A stretch of DNA of 64,000 nt from Jidongwangia harbinensis. GTDB lineage: Bacteria; Actinomycetota; Actinomycetes; Mycobacteriales; Micromonosporaceae. Under the pieces are notes generated by a model. That model was not told the DNA's origin. It searched no databases and saw nothing but the letters and a program-made list of their open reading frames with translations. This document shows, in pieces, positions 9,501 to 17,847 of this stretch (position 1 is its first letter; every line of letters starts with the position of its first letter). The stretch spans positions 368,528 through 432,527 of the forward strand of contig NZ_JAIWNC010000003.1 of assembly GCF_020216025.1 (NCBI RefSeq). The letters are read 5' to 3'. Made by a program: the position numbers and the translations under genes.

Positions 9501-11375
9501 ATGTCCGCGACCGCCACCGACCCCGCGCCCCTGCCCGCCGACCCCCCGGCCGCCCCCTCGGCCGGCTCCGGCGTGCGCCGGCCCTGGCGCGCGCACCTGC
9601 TGATGGCGGTGGCCGCGCTCGCCCTCGCGGTGTACGTCACCCAGCACCTGTGGTCCGACCCGTACCGGCACGTGATCGCCGCCAACGCGGGTGACCAGGC
9701 GTTCTTCGAATGGCTCCTGGGGTACGGCGTCTACCTGCTCGGCAACGGCGGCGACCCGTTCTTCACCGACCTGCTGAACACGCCGGCCGGGGTCAACCTC
9801 GCCGCGAACACCTCCATCACCGTCTACATCGTCCTGTTCTCGCCGCTCACCCACCTGCTCGGGCCGCAGATCAGCTTCGTGACGATCCTGACGCTGAACC
9901 TGGCCGGTGCCGCCTTCGCGTGGTACCTGTTCTTCCGCCGGTACGTCACCACGCGGGCGGTCGCGGCTGGCGTCGCGGGACTGTTCTGCGGCTTCGCGCC
10001 GGGCTTCATCTCGCACGCCAACGGACACCTGAACTGGTCGGCGGGCTGGGTCGCGCCGGTCGTGCTGTGGTGGGTGCTCAAGCTGCGTGAGCCTGGACGG
10101 TGGCTGCGGAACGGCCTGGTGCTGGGCGTACTGGTGACGATCGGGTTCTCCATCGCCGCCGAGGGACTGTTCTTCACCGCCCTGGCCGCCGGCCTCTTCC
10201 TCGGCACGTGGACGCTGGCGTCCGCGCCGACCCGGGCGGAGGCGCGCGCCGCGCTGCCCACCGTCCTACGCGGACTGGGCGTCACCGCGCTGGTCGCCGG
10301 TGCGCTGCTGGCGTACCCGTTGTACATGCACTTCGCCGGACCGCAGTCGTTCTCCGGCACCGGGTTCAGCCAGCGGCACTTCGTCGAGGACGTGGCCGCG
10401 TACGTGGCCTACGCGGACCGGTCGCTGGCCACCCTGGCCGGGCTGAACAGCGGCGACCTGGCGCCCAACCCGACCGAGCAGACGTCGTTCTTCGGTTCAC
10501 CGCTGCTGCTGCTGGTGGGTGCCGGCCTGATGCGGATGTGGGGCGAGGCGGACCGCGGCCGGCGGGCCACGCTGCTGGCGCTGGCCGTGACCGCGGTCGT
10601 GTTCGCGGTGCTGTCCTGGGGGCCGCGCCTGCAGTTCCTGGAGCACGAGACGAACGTGGTGCTGCCGTACGCCGCCCTGACCCATCTGCCGCTGTTCGAC
10701 TCGGCGCTGCCCGGCCGGTTCGCGCTGGTGCTGGTCGGCGTGTTCGGCGTCCTGCTGGCGATGATCGGCGACCGGCTGCTGACCAAGCCGTACCTGTCCA
10801 GCGGGGTTCGCACCGCGTATGCCGCCGGGTTCGTCCTGGCGCTCGTGCCGATCTTCCCGTTGCCGCTGGTCACCGGGGTACGTTCGGCCGAGCCCGCGTT
10901 CATCTCCACCGGCACCTGGCAGCGGTACGTCTCGGAGGACGGCGTGCTCAGCTCGCTGCCGCTGCCCACCAACACCTCGCCGGACGGCCAGCGCTGGCAG
11001 GCGTACACGATGGCCCGGGGTGGTCCGCAGTTCCGCATTCCGAACGGGTACTTCCTCGGGCCGGGCGGCAAGGACGGCACCGGTCAGATCGGCCCGGCGT
11101 GGCATCAGACCGACTGGATGTTCATCCGCGCCGCGCTCGAGGGCTACGTCCCGCCGATCACCGACTTCGAACGCGCGCAGGCGCGGGCCGACTTCGCGTA
11201 CTGGAAGATCGAGGCGGTGTTCCTGGCGCCGCAGATCACCGGCGAACACGGCGTGCAGTTCCGCAACGCCGTGGAGATGACCGCGATCGGGTTGCTGGGC
11301 CAGCCGGAACGGGTGGACGACGTGCTGGTGTGGCGCATCCGCCCGGGTGTGGACCCGGTCACTTCGGGGCGCTGA
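9501..11375 (+). CDS. Large multi-spanning membrane protein, GT-C glycosyltransferase-like
   Basis: A 624-aa protein with a short Pro/Ala-rich cytoplasmic start, about ten or more hydrophobic helices, and a soluble C-terminal region (from about residue 480). The first extracytoplasmic loop has [17 protein letters not shown], resembling the acidic loop-1 motif of polyprenol-phosphate-dependent GT-C enzymes. I infer a glycosyltransferase-like role in envelope glycan assembly, but the sequence does not show donor or acceptor. The ATG at 9501 follows a TAACCT -10 box by seven bases, suggesting leaderless transcription. lipB begins 22 bases after the stop. Confidence 0.78.
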   Translation: MSATATDPAPLPADPPAAPSAGSGVRRPWRAHLLMAVAALALAVYVTQHLWSDPYRHVIAANAGDQAFFEWLLGYGVYLLGNGGDPFFTDLLNTPAGVNLAANTSITVYIVLFSPLTHLLGPQISFVTILTLNLAGAAFAWYLFFRRYVTTRAVAAGVAGLFCGFAPGFISHANGHLNWSAGWVAPVVLWWVLKLREPGRWLRNGLVLGVLVTIGFSIAAEGLFFTALAAGLFLGTWTLASAPTRAEARAALPTVLRGLGVTALVAGALLAYPLYMHFAGPQSFSGTGFSQRHFVEDVAAYVAYADRSLATLAGLNSGDLAPNPTEQTSFFGSPLLLLVGAGLMRMWGEADRGRRATLLALAVTAVVFAVLSWGPRLQFLEHETNVVLPYAALTHLPLFDSALPGRFALVLVGVFGVLLAMIGDRLLTKPYLSSGVRTAYAAGFVLALVPIFPLPLVTGVRSAEPAFISTGTWQRYVSEDGVLSSLPLPTNTSPDGQRWQAYTMARGGPQFRIPNGYFLGPGGKDGTGQIGPAWHQTDWMFIRAALEGYVPPITDFERAQARADFAYWKIEAVFLAPQITGEHGVQFRNAVEMTAIGLLGQPERVDDVLVWRIRPGVDPVTSGR

Positions 11376-11397
11376 TCCGCCGGACTACGCTGGCGGG

Positions 11398-12036
11398 GTG
11401 ACCAGCTCAACGCTCACCGTGCTCCGTCCCGGCCTGGTCGACTACGTGCAGGCGTGGGACGAGCAGCGGCGCATCCATGACGCCGTGGTGGCCGGCGACC
11501 AGCCGGACACCATCCTGCTGCTGGAACACCCCAGCGTGTTCACCGCCGGCAAACGCACCGAGCCCGCCGACCGGCCGTTCGACGGCACGCCGGTGGTCGA
11601 CGTGGACCGCGGCGGGAAGATCACCTGGCACGGCCCCGGCCAGCTCGTCGGCTACCCGATCCTCACGCTGCCCGACCCGATCGACGTGGTGGCGTACGTA
11701 CGCCGCACCGAGCAGCTGCTGATCGACGTCTGTGCCGAGTTCGGCGTGACCGCCCAGCGCAATCCGATCGACGGCCGCAGCGGCGCCTGGGTGCTGGCCG
11801 ACGACCGCGGCCCGGACCGCAAGATCGCTGCCATCGGCATCCGCGTGTCCCGGGGCGTGACCCAGCACGGGTTCGCCATCAACTGCGACTGCGACCTGAG
11901 CAACTACGACCGGTTCGTGCCGTGCGGCATCCGCGACTCCGGCGTGACGTCGCTGTCCGCCGAGGTGGGCCGTCCGGTGCCGGTGGCCGAGGTCCTGCCG
12001 GTCGTGGAGCGTCACCTGCCGACCCTGCTGGCCTAG
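11398..12036 (+). CDS. lipB: Octanoyl-[acyl-carrier-protein]:protein N-octanoyltransferase
   Basis: LipB moves octanoate from ACP to the lipoyl-domain lysine, the substrate for LipA. The 212-aa protein has the [17 protein letters not shown] motif (residues 71-87), the conserved lysine K142 in [11 protein letters not shown] and the acyl-thioester cysteine C176 in [14 protein letters not shown]. The GTG at 11398 starts the conserved N-terminus; a TACGCT box lies six bases upstream, and a GGCGGGG stretch could also act as ribosome-binding site. lipA lies 3.4 kb downstream rather than adjacent, separated by the chemoreceptor and AspRS genes. Confidence 0.96.
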   Translation: MTSSTLTVLRPGLVDYVQAWDEQRRIHDAVVAGDQPDTILLLEHPSVFTAGKRTEPADRPFDGTPVVDVDRGGKITWHGPGQLVGYPILTLPDPIDVVAYVRRTEQLLIDVCAEFGVTAQRNPIDGRSGAWVLADDRGPDRKIAAIGIRVSRGVTQHGFAINCDCDLSNYDRFVPCGIRDSGVTSLSAEVGRPVPVAEVLPVVERHLPTLLA

Positions 12037-12055
12037 CCGGGCGGGGCGGCGGCGC

Positions 12056-13633
12056 TCAGACGCGGAACCGCGCCGTCAGCGTGTGCAGCCGCTCCGCCAT
12101 GCCGGAGACCTCGGTCGCGTCGGCGAGTGCGGACTCGGCGTCCCGCGAGGTCTCCGACGCCGCCGCGGCGATCGCCCCGATGGCGTCGGTGATGTCGCCG
12201 GTCCGCCCGCTGACCTCGCCCATGCTGCGGGCCATCTCGCTCGCGGTGGCGCTCTGTTCCTCCACCGCCGACGCGATGGTGGTCTGGATCTCGTCGATCC
12301 GGCTGATCACCGCGGTGATCTCGGTGATCGCCTCGACCGCGCCGGCGGTGCCGGCCTGGATCGCCTCCACCCGGAGCGAGATGTCCTGGGTGGCCTTCGC
12401 GGTCTCCTGAGCCAGATCCTTGACCTCGCCGGCGACCACCGCGAATCCCTTGCCGGCGTCCCCGGCCCGGGCCGCCTCGATGGTCGCGTTCAGCGCCAGC
12501 AGGTTCGTCTGCTCGGCGATCGACGTGATCACCTTGACCACGTCGCCGATCTCCGCCGACGACGAGCCCAGCTCGGCCATCGTGGTGTTCGTCCGCCGGG
12601 CCATGTCGACCGCGTCGCCGACGACCTGCACGGCCTCGGTGGTGCTGCGCGCGATCTCGTTGATCGACGCGCCCATCTCCTCGTTGCCGACGGCCGTGGT
12701 GTCGACGTTCTGCCGCACCGACTCCGCCGCCTCCGCGGTGACTCCGGCCTGGGCGGTGGTGCGCTCCGCGGCCTGCGAGATCCGCTGCGAGACGCCGGCC
12801 ATCCGGGCCGTCGCCCCGGACACCGCCGCGGCCGACGCGGTCACCTCCCCGATGGTCTCGTCCAGACCCTCGATGACGCCGTTGAGCTGCGACGCCATGG
12901 CGGCGAGTTCGTCCGACCCGGGCACCTGGGCCCGGCGGGACAGGTCGCCGTCGCGGACGCCGTCCAGCGCGCCGGCCACCGCCCGTAGCGGCGTGAGAAT
13001 GCTGCCCGCCACCAGCGCCGCGATCACCAGCAGCAGCAGCGCGGCCACCGCGGCGCCCAGCGCGACGCTCACCGTGGCCGCACGCCGTTGCGCGGCGACC
13101 CCGGCGGCCACCTCGTCGGAGTGCTGGTCCAGCGCGTCGCCGACCGCCGGCAGCTCGTCCTCCACGGCGCTGAAGGCCGTGGTGAACTGGGGGTACACGC
13201 CGTCGTCCGGTCCCGCGCCGGAGTTCGCCACGACGGCACCGGCCAGGCGCAGGTACTCCGCCACGGTCGGCTCGACCCGGCTGGCCGCCTCCCGTACCGC
13301 GGGTGGTGCCTGGTCCGTCCGGAACACGGCGAGCCGGTCCTGCATGATGGCGGTGTGCTCGGTGAGATCCGCGGCGGCCTCGGCGCGTTCCGCGCTGGTG
13401 GTCGCCACGAACACGCGCAGCACGTCGCCGCGGATCGCGTCGTGCGCCATGTCCGCCTCGAGCGCGGTCCGGGTCAGGTGCGCCGACGTCTGCAGGTCCC
13501 GGGCGTCCCGCTCGGCGGCGGTCAGGCCACGGACCCCCACCGCGGCGCTGACCAGCACGCCGATCAACGCCATGCCGACCAACAGCATCAGTTTGGTCCG
13601 CACCCGTCGTCGGCCCAGCCACGCGTACACCAT
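12056..13633 (-). CDS. Methyl-accepting chemotaxis protein
   Basis: The 525-aa receptor has a first membrane helix at about residues 15-36, an extracytoplasmic helical sensor domain of about 150 residues, a second membrane helix near 186-210, a HAMP domain ([20 protein letters not shown]) and a long signalling coiled coil. The hairpin tip is canonical: [20 protein letters not shown] then [15 protein letters not shown]. The ligand is not evident. No che or flagellar genes are in the window, but Micromonosporaceae include species with motile spores, so a taxis role is plausible. It converges on lipB with a 19-base gap. Confidence 0.94.
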   Translation of the reverse strand: MVYAWLGRRRVRTKLMLLVGMALIGVLVSAAVGVRGLTAAERDARDLQTSAHLTRTALEADMAHDAIRGDVLRVFVATTSAERAEAAADLTEHTAIMQDRLAVFRTDQAPPAVREAASRVEPTVAEYLRLAGAVVANSGAGPDDGVYPQFTTAFSAVEDELPAVGDALDQHSDEVAAGVAAQRRAATVSVALGAAVAALLLLVIAALVAGSILTPLRAVAGALDGVRDGDLSRRAQVPGSDELAAMASQLNGVIEGLDETIGEVTASAAAVSGATARMAGVSQRISQAAERTTAQAGVTAEAAESVRQNVDTTAVGNEEMGASINEIARSTTEAVQVVGDAVDMARRTNTTMAELGSSSAEIGDVVKVITSIAEQTNLLALNATIEAARAGDAGKGFAVVAGEVKDLAQETAKATQDISLRVEAIQAGTAGAVEAITEITAVISRIDEIQTTIASAVEEQSATASEMARSMGEVSGRTGDITDAIGAIAAAASETSRDAESALADATEVSGMAERLHTLTARFRV

Positions 13634-13728
13634 GTCCGCCTCCGTCCCCTTCTCCCCCGATCGGCGCGGGGAGTACGCGGCTGAGCGACAAGGCCCCGAT
13701 GACGTACCTGCTCTTGATCACCGCCACC

Positions 13729-13803
13729 GGTACACCAGTGTCGTTCTGGGTCCCGGGAAACGACGCTGGTGTACCAGTGGAGCGCTCCACTGGTACACCA
13801 GCG
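13729..13803. repeat. Nested inverted repeats built on GGTACACCAG
   Basis: Two overlapping palindromes lie in the gap between the chemoreceptor start and the AspRS stop. The first pairs 13729-13745 with 13759-13775 (17-bp arms, one mismatch) around a spacer containing CCCGGG. The second is a perfect 40-bp palindrome at 13764-13803 with its centre between 13783 and 13784. The arm at 13764-13775 belongs to both, so the two hairpins exclude each other. It could be a terminator for the leftward AspRS gene, a multi-site operator, or a mobile-repeat relic. Confidence 0.85.
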
Positions 13804-13846
13804 CTCCGCGTGCCCAGCCCGTGCCGACGCACGGCCCGGGGGACCG

Positions 13847-15091
13847 TCAGGGTGTCAGCCGGTGCAGGTCGCGCGGGAAGGCGGTCACCGCCCGCACGTT
13901 CGCCACCCCGAGCAGCCGGGACACGAACCGCTCCAGCCCGATGGCGAACCCGCCGTGCGGCGGCATGCCGTACCGGAAGCCGTCCAGGTAGCCGGCGTAC
14001 GGGGCCAGGTCACCGCCGAGCGCCCGCACGTAGTCGTCGTAGTGGTGCAGCCGCTGGCCGCCGGTGACCAGCTCGACGCCGCGGAACAGCAGGTCGAAGC
14101 CGTTCGACCAGCGCGGGTCCGCGGGGTCCGGGTGGGTGTAGAACGGACGTTTCGCCATCGGGTACCCGGTGACGTAGAGGAACTCGGATCCGTGTTCGCG
14201 GCGTGCCCACTCCCCCAGCGCGCGTTCGTGTGCGGGCGCCAGGTCCGGCTCGTCGTCCGGCGCACCGACGATCCGCAGCGCCTCGCGGAAGTGCACGGCC
14301 GGGATCTCGGCCGGCACGTCCAGCGGCGCGTACTCCGCCACCGCCGCGGCCATCGCGGTCAGCGTCCGGGTCAGCACGGCCATCACGTCCCGGTGGTCGG
14401 CGACGAAGCCGAGCTCGGCGTCCAGGGACGTGTACTGCGCCAGGTGCCGGCCGGTGTCGTGCGGCTCGGCGCGGAACACCGGTCCCACCTCGTACACCCG
14501 CTCGAACACCCCGACCATCAGCTGCTTGTAGAACTGCGGGGACTGCGCCAGGTAGCCGGGCCGGCCGAAGTAGTCCAGCCGGAACACGTCGGCGCCGGAC
14601 TCGGTCGCGGACGCCACGATCTTCGGCGTGTGGATCTCGACGAACCGCTGCTCCCGCAGGGCCTCCCGGAAGGCGGCGGTCACGGTCGCCGCCACCCGGA
14701 GCGCGGTGACCCGCGTCGGGTGCCGGAGGGCCAGGGCGGCATGGTCGAGCTGGGTGGGCAGCGTCGCGGTCAGCGCGGGCCGGTGCAGTTCCAGGGGCAG
14801 GGGTACGGTGACCGCGCTGAGTACCCGTACCGCCGGCCGGGTCAGCTCGACCCCCGCCGGAGCCGCCGGGTTGGCGGTGACCGTGGCGGTGATCTCGACG
14901 ACGCTCTCCTCGGCGAGCGTCTCGATCGGCCCGCGGGTGTCGTCGCCCGCGACCACCTGGGTGAACCCGGCGGCGTCGCGGACGATCAGGAACGCCACCG
15001 ACTTGAGCAGCCGGCGACGGTGGACCCACCCGGCGACCGTCACGGTCTCGCCGAGGTGCCCGGTCAGTTCGGTGGAGAGGATGCGTTGCAT
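13847..15091 (-). CDS. aspS: Archaeal-type (probably nondiscriminating) aspartyl-tRNA synthetase, T-box controlled
   Basis: A 414-aa class II synthetase of the short archaeal/eukaryal AspRS type, without the large GAD insertion of bacterial AspRS. It has an N-terminal OB-fold anticodon-binding domain (VTVAGWVHRRRLLKSVAFLI), the Asp-recognition segment LAQSPQFYKQL, motif 2 around FRAEPHDTGRHLAQYTSLD and motif 3 as GGFAIGLERFV. Enzymes of this type are often nondiscriminating Asp/Asn synthetases. A housekeeping AspRS is presumably elsewhere, so this may be a second copy. The ATG at 15091 has a GAGGAGGT ribosome-binding site and lies just after a T-box leader. Confidence 0.9.
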   Translation of the reverse strand: MQRILSTELTGHLGETVTVAGWVHRRRLLKSVAFLIVRDAAGFTQVVAGDDTRGPIETLAEESVVEITATVTANPAAPAGVELTRPAVRVLSAVTVPLPLELHRPALTATLPTQLDHAALALRHPTRVTALRVAATVTAAFREALREQRFVEIHTPKIVASATESGADVFRLDYFGRPGYLAQSPQFYKQLMVGVFERVYEVGPVFRAEPHDTGRHLAQYTSLDAELGFVADHRDVMAVLTRTLTAMAAAVAEYAPLDVPAEIPAVHFREALRIVGAPDDEPDLAPAHERALGEWARREHGSEFLYVTGYPMAKRPFYTHPDPADPRWSNGFDLLFRGVELVTGGQRLHHYDDYVRALGGDLAPYAGYLDGFRYGMPPHGGFAIGLERFVSRLLGVANVRAVTAFPRDLHRLTP

Positions 15092-15101
15092 GCGGGTGTA
15101 C

Positions 15102-15315
15102 CTCCTCTGGTGTCTGCAACGCGGCCCCAGGGAGGTGTGGGCGAGCGGGATCCTCGCGGTGCCACCACACCTTCGCGCCCGGTTTCCCGGGCGCCTCATT
15201 GGTCGTGCCGTGGCTCCGGAGTGTCTTCGCGCCCCGGCGCCGGGCCACCTTCTCAGCTTCCGGTGGCTCTCTCCGCCGACGTGGATCGGGACGTTACTCG
15301 GTTCCGTCATCGCCG
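15102..15315 (-). promoter_or_regulatory. T-box riboswitch, predicted Asp (GAC) specifier, translational type
   Basis: Read on the minus strand, the AspRS leader has every T-box part in order. Stem I carries an AGTA motif (15298-15295), an AGAGAG bulge (about 15272-15267), a GCTG loop (15257-15254) and a specifier loop GCGAA-GAC-ACTCC placing GAC (Asp) at 15225-15223. Stem III is a perfect 8-bp hairpin with a GAAA loop (15194-15175). The antisequestrator is GGTGTGG/CCACACC enclosing the bulge TGGCACC and a GCGAG/CTCGC helix (15172-15134). TGGC predicts discriminator G, as in tRNA-Asp. The ACCTCC just after can pair with the GGAGGT ribosome-binding site, so control is probably of translation initiation. 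Confidence 0.85.
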
Positions 15316-15453
15316 TGCCCGGGACCTTAACAGCACGCTTCGCGCGGGCGAACCGGATTTCCCGTACCGGCGTGAGGGCGCTCACATCACCCGCCACGTG
15401 AGCCTCGTCGCCTCCGCACCGTGAACGGCACGTTCCGGCGTAATCTCGGGGAT

Positions 15454-16377
15454 GTGACTATTGCTCCCGAGGGCCGCCGCATGCTGCGCATCGAAGCGCG
15501 CAACGCCGAAACTCCCATCGAGCGGAAGCCGCCCTGGATCAAAGTCAAAGCCAAGATGGGCCCGGAGTACACCCACCTGCGCGGACTGGTCCAGCGGGAG
15601 GGCCTGCACACCGTCTGCCAGGAGGCCGGCTGCCCCAACATCTACGAATGTTGGGAGGACCGGGAGGCGACATTCCTCATCGGCGGCGACCAATGCACCC
15701 GCCGGTGCGACTTCTGCCAGATCGACACCGGCAAGCCGGCCGAGTTCGACGCCGACGAGCCGCGCCGGGTCGGCGAGTCGGTGGCCACCATGGGCCTGAA
15801 GTACGCCACGGTCACCGGGGTGGCCCGCGACGACCTGCCCGACGGCGGCGCCTGGCTGTACGCCGAGACCGTCCGGCAGATCCACAAGCTGCAGCCCGGC
15901 TGCGGCGTGGAGCTGCTCATCCCCGACTTCAACGCGGACCCGGCCCAGCTGGCCGAGGTGTTCGGTGCCGCGCCCGAGGTGCTGGCGCACAACGTCGAGA
16001 CGGTCCCGCGGATCTTCAAGCGGATCCGCCCCGGATTCCGCTACGACCGGTCCCTCGACGTGCTGACCCAGGCCCGCGCGGCCGGGCTGGTCACCAAGAG
16101 CAACCTGATCCTCGGCATGGGCGAGGAGCGGGCCGAGGTGTCCCAGGCGCTGCGGGACCTGCACGCGGCCGGCTGCGAGCTGATCACCATCACGCAGTAC
16201 CTGCGGCCCACCCCCCGGCACCACCCGGTGGAGCGCTGGGTGAAGCCGGAGGAGTTCATCGAGCTGGGCCAGGAGGCCGAGCAGATCGGCTTCGCCGGAG
16301 TGATGAGCGGGCCGCTGGTGCGCTCGTCGTACCGCGCGGGCCGGCTCTACCAGCAGGCCCTGGCCGCTCGCGCCTGA
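15454..16377 (+). CDS. lipA: Lipoyl synthase
   Basis: Radical-SAM enzyme that inserts two sulfurs into octanoyl groups on lipoyl domains. The 307-aa protein has the auxiliary cluster cysteines C55, C60 and C66 ([12 protein letters not shown]), the radical-SAM CxxxCxxC at C81, C85 and C88 (CTRRCDFC), and the C-terminal RSSY serine ligand region. The GTG at 15454 gives the conserved start [18 protein letters not shown]; a TAATCT box seven bases upstream suggests a leaderless message. It is divergent from the T-box-controlled AspRS; the 362-base gap between them holds that leader and both promoters. Confidence 0.97.
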   Translation: MTIAPEGRRMLRIEARNAETPIERKPPWIKVKAKMGPEYTHLRGLVQREGLHTVCQEAGCPNIYECWEDREATFLIGGDQCTRRCDFCQIDTGKPAEFDADEPRRVGESVATMGLKYATVTGVARDDLPDGGAWLYAETVRQIHKLQPGCGVELLIPDFNADPAQLAEVFGAAPEVLAHNVETVPRIFKRIRPGFRYDRSLDVLTQARAAGLVTKSNLILGMGEERAEVSQALRDLHAAGCELITITQYLRPTPRHHPVERWVKPEEFIELGQEAEQIGFAGVMSGPLVRSSYRAGRLYQQALAARA

Positions 16378-16380
16378 CGC

Positions 16381-16487
16381 CTACGGCAGGTGGCGCACCT
16401 CGGGGAAGGCCGGACCCGGCCCACGGTGCGGCCGGCGGCCGGCGCGGCCGGGAGGAGGCCGCGGCGGGACACGCGTGCGGTGGTCAT
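16381..16487 (-). pseudogene. Possible remnant of a Tat-exported protein gene
   Basis: An ATG at 16487 overlaps the stop of the winged-helix gene as ATGA, the usual coupling for a third operon gene. It encodes TTARVSRRGLLPAAPAAG, which looks like a twin-arginine signal peptide. The frame is then lost; in another frame the segment ends in PAFPEVRHLP followed by a stop at 16381-16383, which looks like a genuine C-terminus. The 107 bases are not a multiple of three. I read this as a gene whose middle was deleted, but chance similarity cannot be excluded. Confidence 0.3.
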
Positions 16488-16939
16488 GGCGTCTCCTCCG
16501 GCGTCCGGGGCAGCGCGTTTCCCGCTCCCCCGTCGGGTGTCTCGATGCGGGCGATGAGCTGTTTGAGCCGCGCGACCTCCGCGGCGAGTGCCGTTTGGCC
16601 CGCCTCGGTGAGCGTGATCCAGGTCCGGCCGCGCTTCCCGGCGTAGCCCTTCTCGACCTCGACCAGGCCGGCCGTCTCCAGCACCGCGACGTGCTGGGAA
16701 AGGTTGCCGGCGGTCAACGCCAACTGGGTACGCAGGAACCCGAACTCCACCCGGCGCGCCTCGTGCGCGATGGTGAGGATGCCGAGCCGGACCCGCTGGT
16801 GCACCACGTCGTCGAGCCCGGTGACCGGATGCGGCGAGTCGTTCCCGTCCGGCGCACCGACCGGGCCACTCCCGCCCGGTCCCGGAATGTCGACCGGGCC
16901 GCTTCCGTCCGGTGCCGGAGGGCCGGCCGGGCCGGTCAC
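16484..16939 (-). CDS. Winged-helix transcriptional regulator (MarR/ArsR-like, HTH_34 type)
   Basis: A 151-aa protein with a Gly/Pro-rich N-terminal stretch (about residues 1-38) and a compact winged helix. The helix region runs VVHQRVRLGILTIAHEARRV, then FLRTQLALTAGNLSQHVAVLE and the wing GYAGKRGRTWITLTEAGQ. The GTG at 16939 overlaps the stop of the membrane-protein gene (GTGA), so the pair is translationally coupled. This family typically pairs with small membrane proteins and controls its own operon; the perfect inverted repeat at 17638-17668 is the likely operator. Effector unknown. Confidence 0.88.
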   Translation of the reverse strand: MTGPAGPPAPDGSGPVDIPGPGGSGPVGAPDGNDSPHPVTGLDDVVHQRVRLGILTIAHEARRVEFGFLRTQLALTAGNLSQHVAVLETAGLVEVEKGYAGKRGRTWITLTEAGQTALAAEVARLKQLIARIETPDGGAGNALPRTPEETP

Positions 16940-17637
16940 CCGGGCCGCCGCAGGCGTTGCGCCAGCGCGAATCCGGCGCTGCCGAGCAGCAGCACGCCGC
17001 CGCTGATGGCCAGCATCGGCGCGAACTCCCACCGGCCTCCCCAGTGGACTCCCCAGCCGAAGTTGATCGGCACCAGCACCACGGCCAGGTAGCCGAGGGC
17101 GAACACCAGCAACGCGGGGTGCCGTTCCAGCCAGGCCAGCACCAGCAGCGCCAGCCCGATCGAGCCGCTGAAGTCGGTCAGGCGCAACAGCGCGAGGACG
17201 ACCCAGGGCAGCGGGCGCCCGGGGTCCGACGGCACCAGGGCATCCGCCGCGACCACGTGCAAGGCGGTGAACAGGGCGACGAGCACGACACCCACGATGG
17301 CGTACGGCGCCACCCGGGTGCCCAGCCCGCGCGCCCGGGCGACCCGCAGGTATCCCCCGGCGATCACCAGATAGGCCAGCACCAGCGCCGTCCACCAGTA
17401 GATGGACGCGGTCTGGAACCACACCTGGCACACCTCGCCGTCGCCCGACGGACGGCAGTCGCTGAGGACCTCGCGGCCGTAGGCGTAGGCGGGAATCGCG
17501 CCGAGGGTCACCAGGCCCAGCACCAGTAGGGGCAGCCACGTCACGCGTTGGGCCAGGCGGACCTGGCGCGCGAGGCGGCGCGTGTCTGCGAGAAGCCGGC
17601 GGGGGTCCCCGTCGGCGGGTACCGCATCAGAAGTCAT
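16936..17637 (-). CDS. Integral membrane protein, first gene of a regulator-coupled operon
   Basis: A 233-aa protein with a soluble N-terminus (residues 1-35, with DPRRLLADTRRLARQVRLAQR) and about six hydrophobic helices. I do not recognise a named family. The ATG at 17637 was chosen because it gives a normal cytoplasmic start and sits immediately beside the operator palindrome; an in-frame ATG at 17679 would put the whole operator inside the coding region. It overlaps the winged-helix regulator gene by four bases, so membrane protein and regulator are made together. Confidence 0.78.
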   Translation of the reverse strand: MTSDAVPADGDPRRLLADTRRLARQVRLAQRVTWLPLLVLGLVTLGAIPAYAYGREVLSDCRPSGDGEVCQVWFQTASIYWWTALVLAYLVIAGGYLRVARARGLGTRVAPYAIVGVVLVALFTALHVVAADALVPSDPGRPLPWVVLALLRLTDFSGSIGLALLVLAWLERHPALLVFALGYLAVVLVPINFGWGVHWGGRWEFAPMLAISGGVLLLGSAGFALAQRLRRPG

Positions 17638-17668
17638 GCCAATAGGTTTGCACAGCAAACCGATTGGC
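17638..17668. promoter_or_regulatory. Operator: 14-bp perfect-but-one inverted repeat
   Basis: Left arm 17638-17651 (GCCAATAGGTTTGC), three-base spacer, right arm 17655-17668 (GCAAACCGATTGGC), with a single mismatch. It abuts the ATG of the leftward membrane-protein/winged-helix operon. Position and symmetry fit an autoregulatory site for the dimeric winged-helix protein encoded by the second gene. Confidence 0.75.
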
Positions 17669-17730
17669 GCCAGCAACAATCGCGAACGAGATGGAACGGA
17701 GTGCGCCCAACCGGACCGTGGCCGCCGGGG

Positions 17731-17793
17731 CTCGCGGTCGTCCCTGCTTGGCTCGCGGTCGTCCCTGCTTGGCTCGCGGTCGTCCCTGCTTGG
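17731..17793. repeat. Three tandem 21-bp repeats
   Basis: The unit CTCGCGGTCGTCCCTGCTTGG occurs three times without a mismatch at 17731-17751, 17752-17772 and 17773-17793. The array lies in the gap between the membrane-protein operon and the LuxR-type gene stop. No protein in this region looks convincing, so the array is probably noncoding. Confidence 0.9.
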
Positions 17794-17847
17794 CGAGCGC
17801 GCGGGCTTCCCGGCCCAGGCTCAGCCCGGCCGGCGCCCGCGGATCGC

